Origin: Pipra filicauda
Lineage: Eukaryota > Chordata > Aves > Passeriformes > Pipridae
Length of the DNA: 64,000 nucleotides
Assembly (NCBI RefSeq): GCF_003945595.2
Contig: NW_024103696.1
Location: 310,001 to 374,000 of the forward strand
Reading direction: 5' to 3'
The translations under genes and the position numbers were made by a program. The notes below the pieces were generated by a model that was given only the letters and a program-made list of their open reading frames with translations, was not told where the DNA came from and did no database searches. The number at the start of each line of letters is the position of its first letter. Positions within the stretch are counted from its first letter, which is position 1. Shown here one piece after another: positions 1 through 13,100 of the stretch.

Positions 1-3000
1 CAGTCCAGTTTCTCATCTCCTTAAACTCACCCTCCACAGTCCCGCCTCCTTCCCCTTTCTTCCTGTGCTTCCCTAACAGATGCCATCTGCTTCTCCCCAT
101 GTTTTTGGGTACCATCACTGTAGCCTGTTACTTCCGATGCCACCTATCATTTTCCAGAGGTCCCAGGTCTAGATAACCTGGTAGGATTGTATACAATCTT
201 GATTCCAGTTTAAATCTGTAATACTTGCTTGTTCAAACTGTAGGTGAAGACCAGTCCAATACCTTTGATTGAAGCATTTTAGAGGATTCATCTTACTTCT
301 AGACCAGAGCAATTACTGTGAGCATCCTCTGAGATCAAGCAATGGGTTAATGGGTGCTTTAGGCCAACTCTATATAAATAATGTACATCTGAAGAAAATG
401 CTGTGTTCTGCCCTGTTTCTCACTGTTTTTTTGTATGCGGTCTTGCTTGATCTCACCTACCTTCCGTGGAGTTGAACATGATAGTGAAATTACATCAGTT
501 CATAGTGAGGAACGCTGGTTGCTTGTGCTTTTTTTGTTCTCTGGAACTGAATAGCAACATGATAGTGCAAGAAAGAGTGTGTGGGTTCTAGAGACTGGGC
601 TTCCAGCTGAAATGCAAGTTGGTGCAGCTTGGCCACTTTCCAGAGAAGTGATGTCTGTAGTCTCAGCAAGTCATTAGATGTCTGCATGTCTGTCTTCTGA
701 CCAATTTACAGTGAGTTTCTTCCTACAGCTTTATTCAGAGGATGGGGAATGGTTAATAAAAACCTCACGCAGCAGCAAGAGGGGACAAAGTAGACATTTT
801 TGGTTTTGTTCAAATGAGCATAACAATTGTCTTTCTTTATGTACTTTGGGCTTTTTTGTTTCATCAAACTAGATGAGGAAAAGTGGATATACCAGCAAAG
901 AAAATATGTTTGCCAACAAAATCTGGCCTTGGAACAGACCAGACTGACCTGAAGTGAAACAGTTGGGATGACAATGATTTAAAAGTCAGACTTGTGTTCT
1001 TGGGAGTTTCTGATATAAATCATGACCATGATTGCTATAAACCATGTCAAACTAGATTCATAAAATAATGTCAGTGTCTTAAAACGTTTCAGATGACTCA
1101 ACAGATTGTACATCTTTACAAAATAATTAATAAACCAGATGCTAAAAACTGGCACCAACTAGTTTTTCTCCTTGCATTGGCACTGTGTGTAAGTCCAAGA
1201 GGTAGGATTTGATTACTGAACTTCAAGTATTTGAAAAGGAGAGAGTATTAAAAGGACCATGGGACTGGTCTTCAGCTCTTGTCCAAAGGTTCTTGGGGAT
1301 CCAAGGACTTTGTCTAGTCTGTGGAATGTTACTGGGAGAAATGACTTGTATTAATGGAGAGATCTACACATCTTACAGAGGAGGGAATAAGGTTTAGTTG
1401 GGAGAATAAAACCCAAAAACAAAACCAGAAAAGATTGCACGTCCATCCTAGCCATCTCCAGCCTGGAAGGGGTTGGTAAGCCTGCATGTCTGGGATTTGG
1501 TCTGAGCTTGGATAGGCTTCAGTTAATCCCTGACACAACCTTGTTGTCTCTATTTTGTGTGTGTGGTTTTCTTTTGAAGTATGTTTAGAAAGATCTTCAG
1601 GCACCAAAGGTTGCCATAGCTCCTCTGGGAAAGAAGTGGCTCCTCTGTGGGGTGGCCCCCACGTTAGGTGTGCTCCACTGGCCTCTCTTGATCCCTGGTT
1701 TGCCTCCTCCCTCTCCTCTTCCTCACAGCATCTATGGTCAGACTCTGAGAGGCAGGGACAGGGCTTGCAAACAGCTGGCTCAGCAGAGGAGGGGGAGAGC
1801 CAGCTGATGCCACTATTAATATTCTTTCAAAATTGATGGATGAGACGATTATAAAATTGCAGAGGGAAGTGAAACTTAACGGATCCATGTTTTAATTGTA
1901 TTGTGGATGTTTTTCAGCAGCCGGCTTCTGAGATGCAGGACAGATCGAGCATTTTTGTGAGGATGTTGATGTAGGCTGCAAAATGTATTGTTTTTAAAGA
2001 AAGAAAAAGGAAAAGATTGGGCCAGTCTGTTTTCCACACTCTGGTGCTCTCAGTCTTCTTCAGTTGTACTGTGTAATAGCATGCAATGTCTAGACAGTAA
2101 ATCAGATCTGAAATACTGTCCCGATGCATCTAGAGAAGAAAGTCTCCTGCAAGCACCTGTGGTGTCAAGGTGCCCAAGCCTGTGAGGGGTACCTAGGTTC
2201 TGGTGTTGTAATTTCCCCTGTGTGCCCTTCATCCCCATGGAAAGGAATGAGGATGCTGGAGCCATCTGGCTTGTGGTGACCGGCAGTGTGGGTCCATGTT
2301 TCCTCCATGCTGGCATGTCAACCTTCTGGCACTGACACCTTCCTGTCCATAACACGAGGAAGATCCTTTTTCGGCTGATGAAGCCCTCCTGCTCAGTCTG
2401 CAAGTAGCAGTTGCATGCTGCATGAGGTTTTCTTCTAGGCAGGTGTTTTGTTTGAGTATGCTTCATCCACCATTGGATGAGAACATTCTCTAAGTTTCAT
2501 TTTAACTCAGGCTTTAACAAAATCAGTCTTCTTTGTAGTGTTGTTCCTAGCTTTTCTTTCCTCTGGGACTGAGAACTTCTCTCCACAGGCTCCTTAACTC
2601 AAACGTAACCTGTCATAATTCTGCATGTTTTGAAAAAGTACACATATAGGTGGTTTAGTAAAGAGAACAAAGTATCAGTCTTTTCTCTTGCCTCCTCCTG
2701 CTTTCTCCCAAGTCAAAAGCTGAGAACAGGACACCTTTCAGGAGTGGGCTCTTTAATTTAAAGTCCCAGTCGTAAAGTTCTAGCATCTTCATCAGACAAG
2801 CCTTCTGTTCCCATCAGCTGCAGGGGAAGTTGCTTAAAAGAAGGCATCCTCCGGGGCTTGGAGTGGTGCTGTTTTAAAAGTGAATAGTTTGGGGTGGAGA
2901 TGGTCTTCTGCCTCAGTGCTTTAGCATGCCTATTTTCTCCACCTCTCTCATACCTGTGTAAGGATTTCTGGGGTCCAATCTGGCTGTGAGGAGCTCCCCC

Positions 3001-6000
3001 ATTTTCCCCTACTTAAGCTCCCTGGGGCAACAGCTGCAATTCCAGTGGTGAGGTTTAGAAATGGGTTCCTCTTGCTTCATTTCCTGCTCTGGAGTTGGTT
3101 GGTATTTTAATGGCTGTAAGCTAACATTAGGAGGGATAGCACACCAGGGAGCTGGACTGCTTCAAGAGGAAAAGTTTCTTCTTGCAGGCAGTAAAACAGG
3201 CTTGTGAGACGTGGTCGAGATCCCTGTGAGTTACAGAGGTGCCTTGGCTGAGTAGGCAGTGAGTGGGGAAGATGAGAGTGGATCACAACAGCTTTCTTAC
3301 ATCCTAAAGGACACAAAATCTTTGCACTGTTTACTCTGAAAATATTCTCTCTCCCTTTCCAGAAGTGCACTGTTTACACGCAGGCAAACGCTGAGATTTT
3401 ACAAGTGTACGTGCTTGCGCTTTTTGTGCTTTGGGCACAGCTGGCAATGCTGATAGGAGGGCTTCTATTGTACAGACGCTTGCTGCTTAGAAAGTAGAAA
3501 TTTGCTGAGAGTGGCACTGGGAGCCCAGCAATTCTCCCTTCAGTGAGGCTGGGAACTGCCGGCAGCGGCTGAGCTGTACTCGGCAATGTGTGTGTGCGGG
3601 CTCGCAGCAGGACCAGGGGTGCTGAGGTGCTGGTGCTGTTACTTAGAATATTTCAATTCTTTAAGCTTTTTTCTTCCTTAGCAATACTTTCCAAATATAA
3701 TTATTTAGAAGAAAACCTGAATTATGTTATTTTGCAGATGATTGGAAGCCTGTTTTCTTCCTTTTGCCGTGGTAGATCTGTTAACATCAGTGACTGTAGC
3801 TGCAACTTGCTTGTCGAGGTGTAGCTTGTCTTTGCTTTTATGGGATCAAGGCTGTTATGGTATTTTTTGACCTGATTCTCACAGGATTTCCTTTTGTTTG
3901 CTGTACTGTTCTGTATGCCAGTTTCCCTGTAAATGTTGTGAGAACTGGCAGTATGGGCCTGATGCCAAGGGTAAGGGGCTAATAGAAATACATTTATTTT
4001 TATTTTGGAAGCTCTTGCAATTCACACTTTGCTGGCAGGGCAGGTATGGTGTTTCACAGAAGAATTCCTTTCTCATCATTTTGATTTCAAAGTGCTCTAA
4101 CAGGGTCCGTCTACAGCTCTAGGCATGGCAAATGACACACCAAGGCCAGGATTCATTCAACAGCAGGAGATGGGGACACAGCAAATGTGAGTATGAGGTC
4201 TGTCCAGCATAGCAGCACTGCTCTGGCATCCCTGGAGCAGGGTGTGATGGCCCTGGTGGGGGCTAAAACAAGGTCCTGTTTCTATTTTCTGAGTGCCAAG
4301 CCAGTGCTGTAGCCATTCTGCTGTATTGCTTACTCAGTATTTTGTTCTAGGGAGCCTGAAGGTATGTTGCTGTAACCGAACAATGCCTCCTTCGTGAGAT
4401 CTGAGATGCCTGCTCTTGCAATACCTGGCTGTGTCATGTGTGCTGAGCTAGGGACAGAAGTGCTTGTGAGCCCTTACAGTAGCTGAGGGAGCTCTGACTC
4501 CTGATCCATGGCTGTGCTCAGCAGGCTCCTGCCGCGGAGTGTGAGGTACATAGCGCTGTCACAACAAGGGTCTTTCAGCGAGACTTGGCAACTTTTGCAC
4601 CCAGGACTGTGCAGTCTGAGGGCATAGAGTTTAAGCTGGAGAGATACTTGATGAGAGGTCAAGATGGTTATTTGCATCACTGATGAGATGATTAGTAGGT
4701 GGTGTTCGTGGCTCTCATTAGAGACTTGTGGAAGATTGGTATTAAACAGAAAAGATCTCTGTGTCTGTGTGTAATTTATGAGGCCTTCTGCTGAAACCTC
4801 CATTCATACGCTCAAATGTTCCACACTGGCAGTGGGGAAGAGAAACTGGAAGATGCTAATTATGTCCTGTGCTGTCAAATAGAAATAAAGGTGGCCGTGG
4901 CATGTGTTCTGCAGAGGCTTAGATGCTTCTCCATGTTGTGGATCAGCAGTGTACTGCAGGGCCAGTGTATGAAGAGTGCAGGGGAATCTGATTTTCATAT
5001 CCTCTGTTTAGAACTGAAGATTGGCTTTCTTTATATAGAAATATTTGTATTTTTATAGGTGAAATCAAAGGGCCAGGCACTTTGGTCGAAAACTGTTTGT
5101 TCTTGGTATTTGTCACGTGTATAGCTGACTGAATTAATCAAATGGAAAATGCTTTTTCCCAAACCAGAAAAATTCCACAAAAAGAAATGTATTCCACCTA
5201 TTTTTTTACTTTAAAAGCAAAATATAAAAAGATCCCTCTTCTCTCCTTCTCTCACTCTCTTTCTTCTATGTTTCTCTTACTGGCAAAATGAGAAAAGTCA
5301 AAGCCTGAAGAAAAAGGTTTGGGTGGGCATTCACACATGTATGTATGGAGGAAAAAATCAAAATATATGGATGTTTCTGACTTACCACAGATAAGCTAGT
5401 GAAAATCAGTGATTTATGTAAATGTACTTCTATGACAAAGAAGCATTTAACAACTTGCAAGTTATTCCACTTTGTATTCTGTTGGTAGATAAACATAGGC
5501 TTAATTCTCCACTTACTTGCCCTTTCATATCCTTTTCTGACTTACAGAACAGTTGCATTCATTTAAAACTAGTCTAGGGTATTGAATAGCCATGTCTGGT
5601 TAATTTTGTTTTAGCTCATTAGCTTTTTATTTTTTTTTTCTAATGTGGCCACGACAGGTGGTGGCAACTTCTAGCTCTGAAGTGTGCAATGCTCTTCTTT
5701 GAGTGTCCTGACCTGCCTGCTGCTTAGCTGTCCCTGGATCACAGCTCAGGAAGCCTCCCTTCTCCATTTTGTTCATGACACACGTGTCTGAGCAGAAGCC
5801 AGTAATGGCTTTCAGAGGGTCTGAAGTCACGGGGGTGATATGATGCATACTTTTGAGATGTATCAGCTTCCCCCTTGTGTAAATCAAATCAAACAGGGTA
5901 AGGTGCGGATCCTGTTTTGTTTCAGCATGGCTTGCTTATTCAGTGGAAAGGATGTGTGCAGTCATCTAGATGGATGAAACCATCTTGGAGCGTTTCGGTA

Positions 6001-6994
6001 ATATCACACATGACAGAAATTCTGAGCTTCTCTGTGTGAAATACCTCTCTTCCAAGAGAGGAGAATCCTTGACAGTACTTTCAAAACCTATTAGGAAATT
6101 GTGGGTTAAATAATTACTCTATTTCCACATTAACGTTTTCGTTTCTTGCCACTTTTCCAATTGTGGCAAGATTTGCAGGTAAGAAGCTGAAAAAGAAAAA
6201 AAGTATAAGGGGGCAGTTGGTTTGTTTGGGGTTTTGTTTGTTTTACTTCTTTAGTGTGTCTTGTCTGCATCTGACTCCTGGCAGGGTTTTGTGACCTTCA
6301 GTGGATCTCATCAGTATTTTCCACTCAGAGTCCCCCGGGCAGACAGAAACCTACACGGCAGAGCACTGAAAACTCTGAACTGCCCAAAAGGAACGGCATC
6401 TTGCACCAGCTCTTCCTTTTTCCTCCTGTGTTGGTGAGCACTGAGGGGCATTGTTTAAACCAGGTGAGCTTTACTGCAAAAGGAAAAAGGAAAACAACAT
6501 GAAACCTTAAATGTTTGGAGATAATTATGAAGAGGACTGATCACTCCTGTAGCTCCTCAGGACAATCCTGCATTTATTGCTGACCTTATTTCAAGACATT
6601 TTTAAAGTTTTTGGAGTTCAGCTTCATCTGAAAACAGAACAGTGGTTTGGTTTTAGTACACCTAGGAAGTGGGGGTTAATCTTGTGTGTTAGGATACGTG
6701 TGTTTAGACTCTCTTCAGCTTGAATATTCTTGGAATATTCTCAAAGTGAAAACTGGGAGTCACCTAGGCATTAGCTGAAGAAGAAAAGGTCTTAGGCCAC
6801 AGAAGTCATAAACAAAAGAAATGCAAGTTGCAGTTCTTTAGTGTTGCATAAAAGGAAACTACTAAATATGTTCCTTTGGTAAGCAAACCAGTTTGTGAAC
6901 TGTATTGTATTATTTTTTTTGGTAAATGTTCCCATTTCATCAGCTCCTGTTCTAAGATAGGTTTCTGGCACCTTACCTTCTGCAGCCAAAACTG
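1..6994. other. Non-coding stretch, presumed RNF152 intron 1
   Basis: I see no gene here. The sequence is AT-rich with many short homopolymer runs and a CT-rich patch near 5235-5272. The longest open frame is 138 codons on the - strand at 2050-2466. Its translation shows no domain, no convincing signal or membrane segment and no family I recognise, so I treat it as chance. RNF152 on the + strand at 31.8 kb has a splice acceptor just before its coding exon, and in human the gene has a very long intron between a non-coding first exon and the coding exon. This stretch is therefore probably intronic. That is inference, because exon 1 is not visible in the window. Confidence 0.55.
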
Positions 6995-7135
6995 TGGAGA
7001 TTAGCTCAGCTGGTTAGAGCCTGGTGCTAATAACACCAAGGTTGTGGGTTCAATCCCCATATGGGCCATTCACTTAAGAGTTGGACTCTGATCCTTGTGG
7101 GTCCCTTCCAACTCAGAATATTCTGTGATTCTGTG
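6995..7135 (+). mobile_element. tRNA-Ile-derived SINE with CR1-type tail (TguSINE1-like)
   Basis: Positions 6995-7068 read as a tRNA-Ile (anticodon AAT) body. An A box (TAGCTCAGCTGG, 7002-7013), the anticodon-loop stretch TGCTAATAACACC (about 7024-7036) and a B box (GGTTCAATCC, about 7048-7057) are all recognisable. It is not a working tRNA gene, because the 5' acceptor strand (TGGAGA) no longer pairs with the 3' strand (GGGCCA). It continues directly into about 60 bp resembling the 3' end of CR1 (TTGGACTC, GGGTCCCTTCCAACTC) and ends in a doubled ATTCTGTG octamer at 7119-7134. A tRNA head carrying internal Pol III promoter boxes, fused to a LINE tail, is classic SINE structure. From established knowledge, tRNA-Ile/CR1 SINEs (TguSINE1) were described in passerine birds. 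The family name is my recognition, not a database result. Confidence 0.85.
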
Positions 7136-10100
7136 AAAAATGTAGAAGAAAGAGGTTTATCAGTACAGCAGTTTCAGCGGATTGCGTGGAATCTCAAACT
7201 GGTTATTAGGTCTTTGAATTATTGGGTGATGTATTTGGTAGCTGGTATTCTGTATCAGAAGTACATAATGTAAATAAATTTGATTAGAATAGTGCTCATA
7301 CGCTTTCTGTCAGTCTTTTGACTATATTTTTCTAGTTGTGTAAAGCACAAAACTTCGGGTATTGGCAAAATCTCTTCCTGTGAATGCTTTTCCTGTAAAA
7401 AGCTGGTGCAAAGTAGTTCTGTCCTGTCAAAGGGAATGACTAGTAGGTGTGCTGCGCCTCCCAAATCCATACAGGTCTCTGTGCCACTTTAAAGGATGCA
7501 TGCTGATGATGTAGTTGTTCCTTTATCACAGTTCAAGGTTCCCTCTTTCGCTGTGCCTTGACTGCAACTAAAAGACCCGCTTACAGATCTTACACTGGTA
7601 GAGGAAGGTAAACGTAGCATCCACCTGCCCTTGCTTCTTAAGAAAGGGTACTTAGCATCTGGGAGGCACAAATACCATATTGCAACCTTTGCTCTCCCCA
7701 GGAAACCTGAAGCAAATCAGAAAAAGCTAGAGAAATGGGGTCTTGTAATCCACACAGCATCTGCCTCCTAGGTCTTAGCGCAGTGGCTTTTTGAAAGCAA
7801 TGAAAATAGATGGCCATATGCCCAGTGCAAGAACTTATTCACTCCACTGTATTTATTTTTATAGTGAAATTGCATTTTCATATCTCCGTGAGAGAGACTG
7901 TAGCGGGATACAAATGCAGTGAAGCATTTCTTTCTGTGGACATAGCGACTTGGGCACAGATGTGATGAAACTTGCTACTCTCTTCATGAAAACACATTGA
8001 GCTGGGAATACTGCTGTTTTGCATCCTCTCTAAGGAAATTTGGCAATGCAGTTGTGGTGGATGGAGATTGTATTTCTTTACGCGCCAGATCGACATTGCT
8101 ATACAAGAAAAGATGGTTGAACAGGCATAGCTTCAGTGAAGTGTGTCCATGATTTCAGTGAAACATGGGATTCCGAACCACTTAGAAAATAAGAGTATTA
8201 TTCAATGGAAATTTAGTTTTACTTTTCAGTGACTCAGGAATGCTAACACTAAAGATTTGAGTCATGTTTCTTAAAGATGTTTTAACATGACTTTCAAAGT
8301 TATAGGTACATTTCACTGCATTGAAATTAATATGCGTGTAAAAGCCTCAGAGTACAAAGTCTGTGCTTGTGAATTGGGCAGTTAGTGGCTTGGCCCCACC
8401 TGCATTTTGTGTTTGCATGCAAAATAATTTGTATTAGCAGTAGAGCATTCCGTGTGCATATAAAGTGTGTTACAACTAGTCTACACACAACCAAAGTAGG
8501 TCTGAGAAATGTAGGAGGCCATGTAGGTAAGCCTGGCTACTTGCTAGAGCTCACTAGATTGTGTCTTGTCTTAAAAACAAAAGAGGGAAAAACAAGACAG
8601 AGGTGAGATAGTGGGAGTTATGTGGTTGTTGTAGTTAGGATCCAGTCTGCTTCAAGTAATGCAGTGTGCTGTTGATGTTAGAGAATTACACAGGGCTCTG
8701 TTTCAACTGATCTCCAAAATGACTCAGTGTAAGAACTGAGGTCATGTGGATTATTTTTAAAAGACCTGTTGGACTAATTAGGCTATGTTATGTGGCATAG
8801 TGTTAGTTAAGCATGCCCAGAGTTACTGATAAGAATTCAGCCTTTAATCTTCTGCTGGAAGCAACTTCCCTTCAAGATTCAGAGATGTACAGCAGTTGTA
8901 ACATATAAAACCCAAAGCATTATAGAAATTAAGGGAGAAGGAAAGAAGCTGCATAAAGTAGAAGGGGAATTAATTATATGACAAGGGACACACTGAACAA
9001 GCAGATGGCTCAGTGTTGCAGGGAACAGATAGGTTGCATGAGTGTTTAGTGACTACTTTGACTGAGTCTGTTCATGTGCTTATAATATATATCTATCTCT
9101 AAAAATTTGTGGCTGCTGTGATTATGTATAATGTATTATGTAGTTGTTTGAACAAGGCAACAGAGAAAGTAAGACTTCAGACTCTTGCTTCTTTTGTTGG
9201 TTACAAACATTGAGTTCCTCTTTCACCGCCTCCAGACTCCAAATGTTGCTTGTATGTTATCTGTATTCTCCCTTGCTTCCTGCTTGCTCTCTGTCCCTAC
9301 CCACCTCTGGCCCCTGCCCTGGCCTCCAGCTCCTGTAGGGAGTCCAGTATCTTTTCTCCTGTTCCTTTCTCCATCCTCTTCATACCCTCTGTTAATCTTC
9401 AGTAACACGGATGTAAACCAGGCAGATTTTTAGTTCCCCATTAATTTTTGTAGCATATGTATTTTTGAATTTTTTTTTAAATTTAAGAAAGGTGTTTGTC
9501 CAGTGTTTGTTTCCCGATAGTGTAAATGATGGGTGAAGACCTTAGAAAAAGAATATTTCTACAAAGAAACTCTTAGCATAAACCTTGCCAAATTTTAGGT
9601 GGCTGAAAAAAGTTGTCTCTTGACCCATAATTCCAGAGAGGTAATTTTATTGAGGTTTAGACTCAGGTTTTATACTGCAGGAAGTCTGTGTCCACTAAGG
9701 AAAACCATCATCTCTTACATACTGTTGACTGTCCAGAGGCAAATTTCAAGTCTGGAAGTGTGTGTCCGTGTGCTAGTGGGAGGGCTCTGTCAAAGTTGGG
9801 TCTTTGTACTGCCAGACCAGGGGGCAATGTGATCAGATGAGACAGGACATGCAGTGGAATGATTCCAGTGGTTTTTGACAATTGCAGGAAGACAGAGGAC
9901 TACCTGACTTCACAAAGCCTGCTGGGCAAACGTATTGAGCCATCAAAAGGCTTTGAAGAAATCCTGTTTTGTGCCTGTGGTATGTATGTATGGGTGTTGG
10001 ATGCTTAAAGACCATCTTTGCTTTTGTGTGACATGTCGACCCTGTGCTGGCATAGGTTACAGGGTGGCATTGGATGTCCCAGCGTGGTGTTCTTCCTCTA

Positions 10101-10172
10101 GTTCAAGATTTTTGATTGGATTTTGATGCAGAAGAAATAACCCCTGCTGTCAGTGAACCACGAGGGGGTACA

Positions 10173-10188
10173 ATGTTGTATACAACAT
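10173..10188. repeat. Perfect 16-bp palindrome
   Basis: The sequence ATGTTGTATACAACAT is its own reverse complement with no spacer and no mismatch. It lies in AT-rich presumed intron. It could be a dimeric DNA-binding site, but no specific factor is implied and one such palindrome in 64 kb is close to chance expectation. Confidence 0.9.
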
Positions 10189-13100
10189 GTCCCAAGAACG
10201 TGGTATTCCAGATTAGCAGTGGTGGCCATTGTTGGGTCCAGAGCAGTTCTTTCCTTTTCAGCAGTGCCTGGTGTTGGCACAGTGTAGGCTAAACTTATGC
10301 TGCCTGAATACCATCTTAACTAACTTCTTGTTCTTTGGTACTATTCAGTCTTCCCAGCATAGACAAACATCACTGCATTTATCCTCTTCAAGGACTGTTT
10401 TTACTCGCTACTTTTTTTTCCTTCACCCTTCCCCCCCACCCAGTGACACCTTCAGTAATGTTTCATTGCCATGCAAAAGGAGGAAAGCACATTGTCAGCA
10501 GCCTACTTCAGACAGAGAAATTTATATCTGTGAGAAGCATTATGTACAGAACAGCAATTACTCAGATCATCAATATTTATATAGCAGATAATAGTTGTCA
10601 TGGACAAGATGAATATTGTCACAAGAGTGATAGCTGTGGGAGGGGGATGCAAAATATAATTGTTAGATTTCTTTAAATGGGATAATTATTTAACTTTCAA
10701 GTGATTGGTGAATACAGCTTAGAGTCTGAATTAAATATCCAGTGGGAGTTCATCAGCTTGTAGTAAGTAAAGGAAATGCCCGCTCCTGTCTAAGCTCATG
10801 TCACATGGTGAAAGCTGCCTGGGATGTTGTCCTTTAGATATGGCTTTAGCTGAAGGCAATGATGGGGCCCTCCTAGAATGAGGAATCATATAAAATAACA
10901 AAAAAGTAATCAAGCAGCTTGTTTGGAAAATTAATTTTTGTTATGTCTGCCATGGACAGACACTTGTGGTTGAGATGGAGACATGGTTGCATATTCCTTG
11001 ATTTTAAAAGCATACTCCGGTGTTTGGTGAAACATGGCCATCCTTAGGGCAGATTTTTTACCACAGCTTTCCAGCATCCTGCCTGCCAGTTGATGTGCCT
11101 CTGGCTGCCTTGGCACTGCCTGACTGGACAGGCAGCCCAGTGAGTCCCTGCCTGGCCTCCTGGCCAGAGGGACAGCCTAGGTCGTGGCTTCCTGTTTGCA
11201 CAGGAGATGCAGCTTCTGATTTCTCCAAAGAGAATGCCTCCCCTCACCCACCCTTTTTAACCTTTTGTATGGCAGCGTGATAATTTGGAGAGCTTTCATT
11301 CATTAGCAAGAATGCTATCCTGTTCTGTTTTTGAGACATATTAAATCAAAAACTAACTTCATGTGGGCTGTTTGCTACAGGCAGTTTATTTACTGACTTT
11401 TTTCTTCTGCTTGTGAAATGCCTCTGAATAGCTCTATTTTTTGTTTACACTCACTGACCCTTCAGATGTGACTTCAGATGCGTATTTGAAACCCTGTAAC
11501 CCCCTGACTTCTCTCAATGAGGAGGAAGAGCGGATGGGAGCACTTTGTTCAGTGTTTAGCTCAGCCGGGATTGGCATTGTCATAGTGTTTTCCAAACACT
11601 AAAGCAACATAGGAACATTTTCAGCAGAGTAGATCCACAAAAGACCTTAACTACTATGGTATCAAGCCTCTGGGCACTGTATGCTATGGGATGCAGGTAA
11701 CAAAGCTTCTTTTGCAATTCTAAGAGAAAAGTTGGCCCAGGAAACCTGGCATCCCAAATCAGGAGACACATGAACTGGCTTCAAGGGAGATTCAAGAGGA
11801 GGACTTCTAAGCTGGCAGCCCTCTTTCTGTTCCAGGAAAACCTGCTGAACTTCTCCTTTGTATTCCTTTCTGGAGTTAGGTACCTTCTGCTGAGCTGTAA
11901 GCAGTGATGGAGCTAGTGTTGCTCTCTCTTGAGTTAGATCTGATACTCAGCCCAAGGGAAGCTAAGACTGAACTCCCACCTTTGTCTAGCAGCAGTTGAT
12001 CTTGGATCTTTTTATCTTCATAGTTAAAACCATTAGACTGCCTGGATTTTAGCCTTTTTCCAAATGAATTTTTAATATAAAATAATTAAACATTCATTGG
12101 AGCAGGGACAGGAACCTGCCTTCCCCTCACACTCGCTTTTCCTTTCTGACCTGGATATTGAATTATGCACTTAAAAGTGGAATGAGGTTAGGAGGAGGCA
12201 TTAGTGGAGCTCTGCTGAACTACTGAAATTCCTGGTACTTGAAACTTTCATCTGGAGAAGGGAAAAGAATATTATAATTTAGTCAGGTTCACCCTTAGTG
12301 AAAGAAAGTTTTCTTCTGCCATGAGCATACCCAGGTTCATGTGTGGGTTCACCAAGTCTGTCACTTGCATGTGGCTTGGGGAAGCCCTGACTCTGTTGCA
12401 CGCAGATTAATTTGGACAGAAGGCTTGTTTGAAACTAAATTTAGGCCAGTTTAGATCTTGCTATTGCCAGTAAAACTGAGATGTCCATTAACAGCAGTAT
12501 TAATAGTTCAGATGCTTGTTCCAGTGCATAACTCTGTTAATAGAGGTGCTTTCTAAATTGCAGACCCAGTATTGCAACTATGTGTGTTTAAACTTCTTCT
12601 TAGGTAGTACCCCCTAGTTTTTTTACTGATAATAGTATAATCTTTGCTCAGAATTTAAGCTTGTGATCAACAGATCAACAGGTTTACTTTCTTAGTTATC
12701 TTCTCCAGATCTCTTTGAGGCAGCTGCTGTTGAGACACTGTTGGAGAACTACCTCCAAAAGTGTTAATTTAAGCATTATCTTCCGGCCTGAGGTTCTGCC
12801 TTGAGGGAAAGTAAGCACTAGCCAGCTCTTGGAGAGATTGTTGCAATTCTCAAGCCAGCCCTGTGATGGACACATGCTTACACATTCATTGTTTCTCCAG
12901 GTGTATTGCAGCTCAGAATAGCTCTTTTTTCTTTTTTTTTTGGTGTAAGGAAAAGAAAACAAAAGACCATTGAAGAAAGAAGGTTATCAGCACTACTGAT
13001 ACTCTAGAATATTGAATTGTGTTGAAATAATGAGTTTGTTCATCAGGCGAGGGTGTTTGTATCTAATTCTCTGAATATTTTTTTTTTCATTACAGCAACT

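Noticed and set aside
2050..2466. 138-codon open frame on the - strand
   Set aside because: No recognisable family and no supporting context in presumed intron.
6995..7068. A functional tRNA-Ile gene
   Set aside because: The acceptor stem no longer pairs, and the body runs straight into a CR1 tail, so it is a SINE head rather than a tRNA gene.
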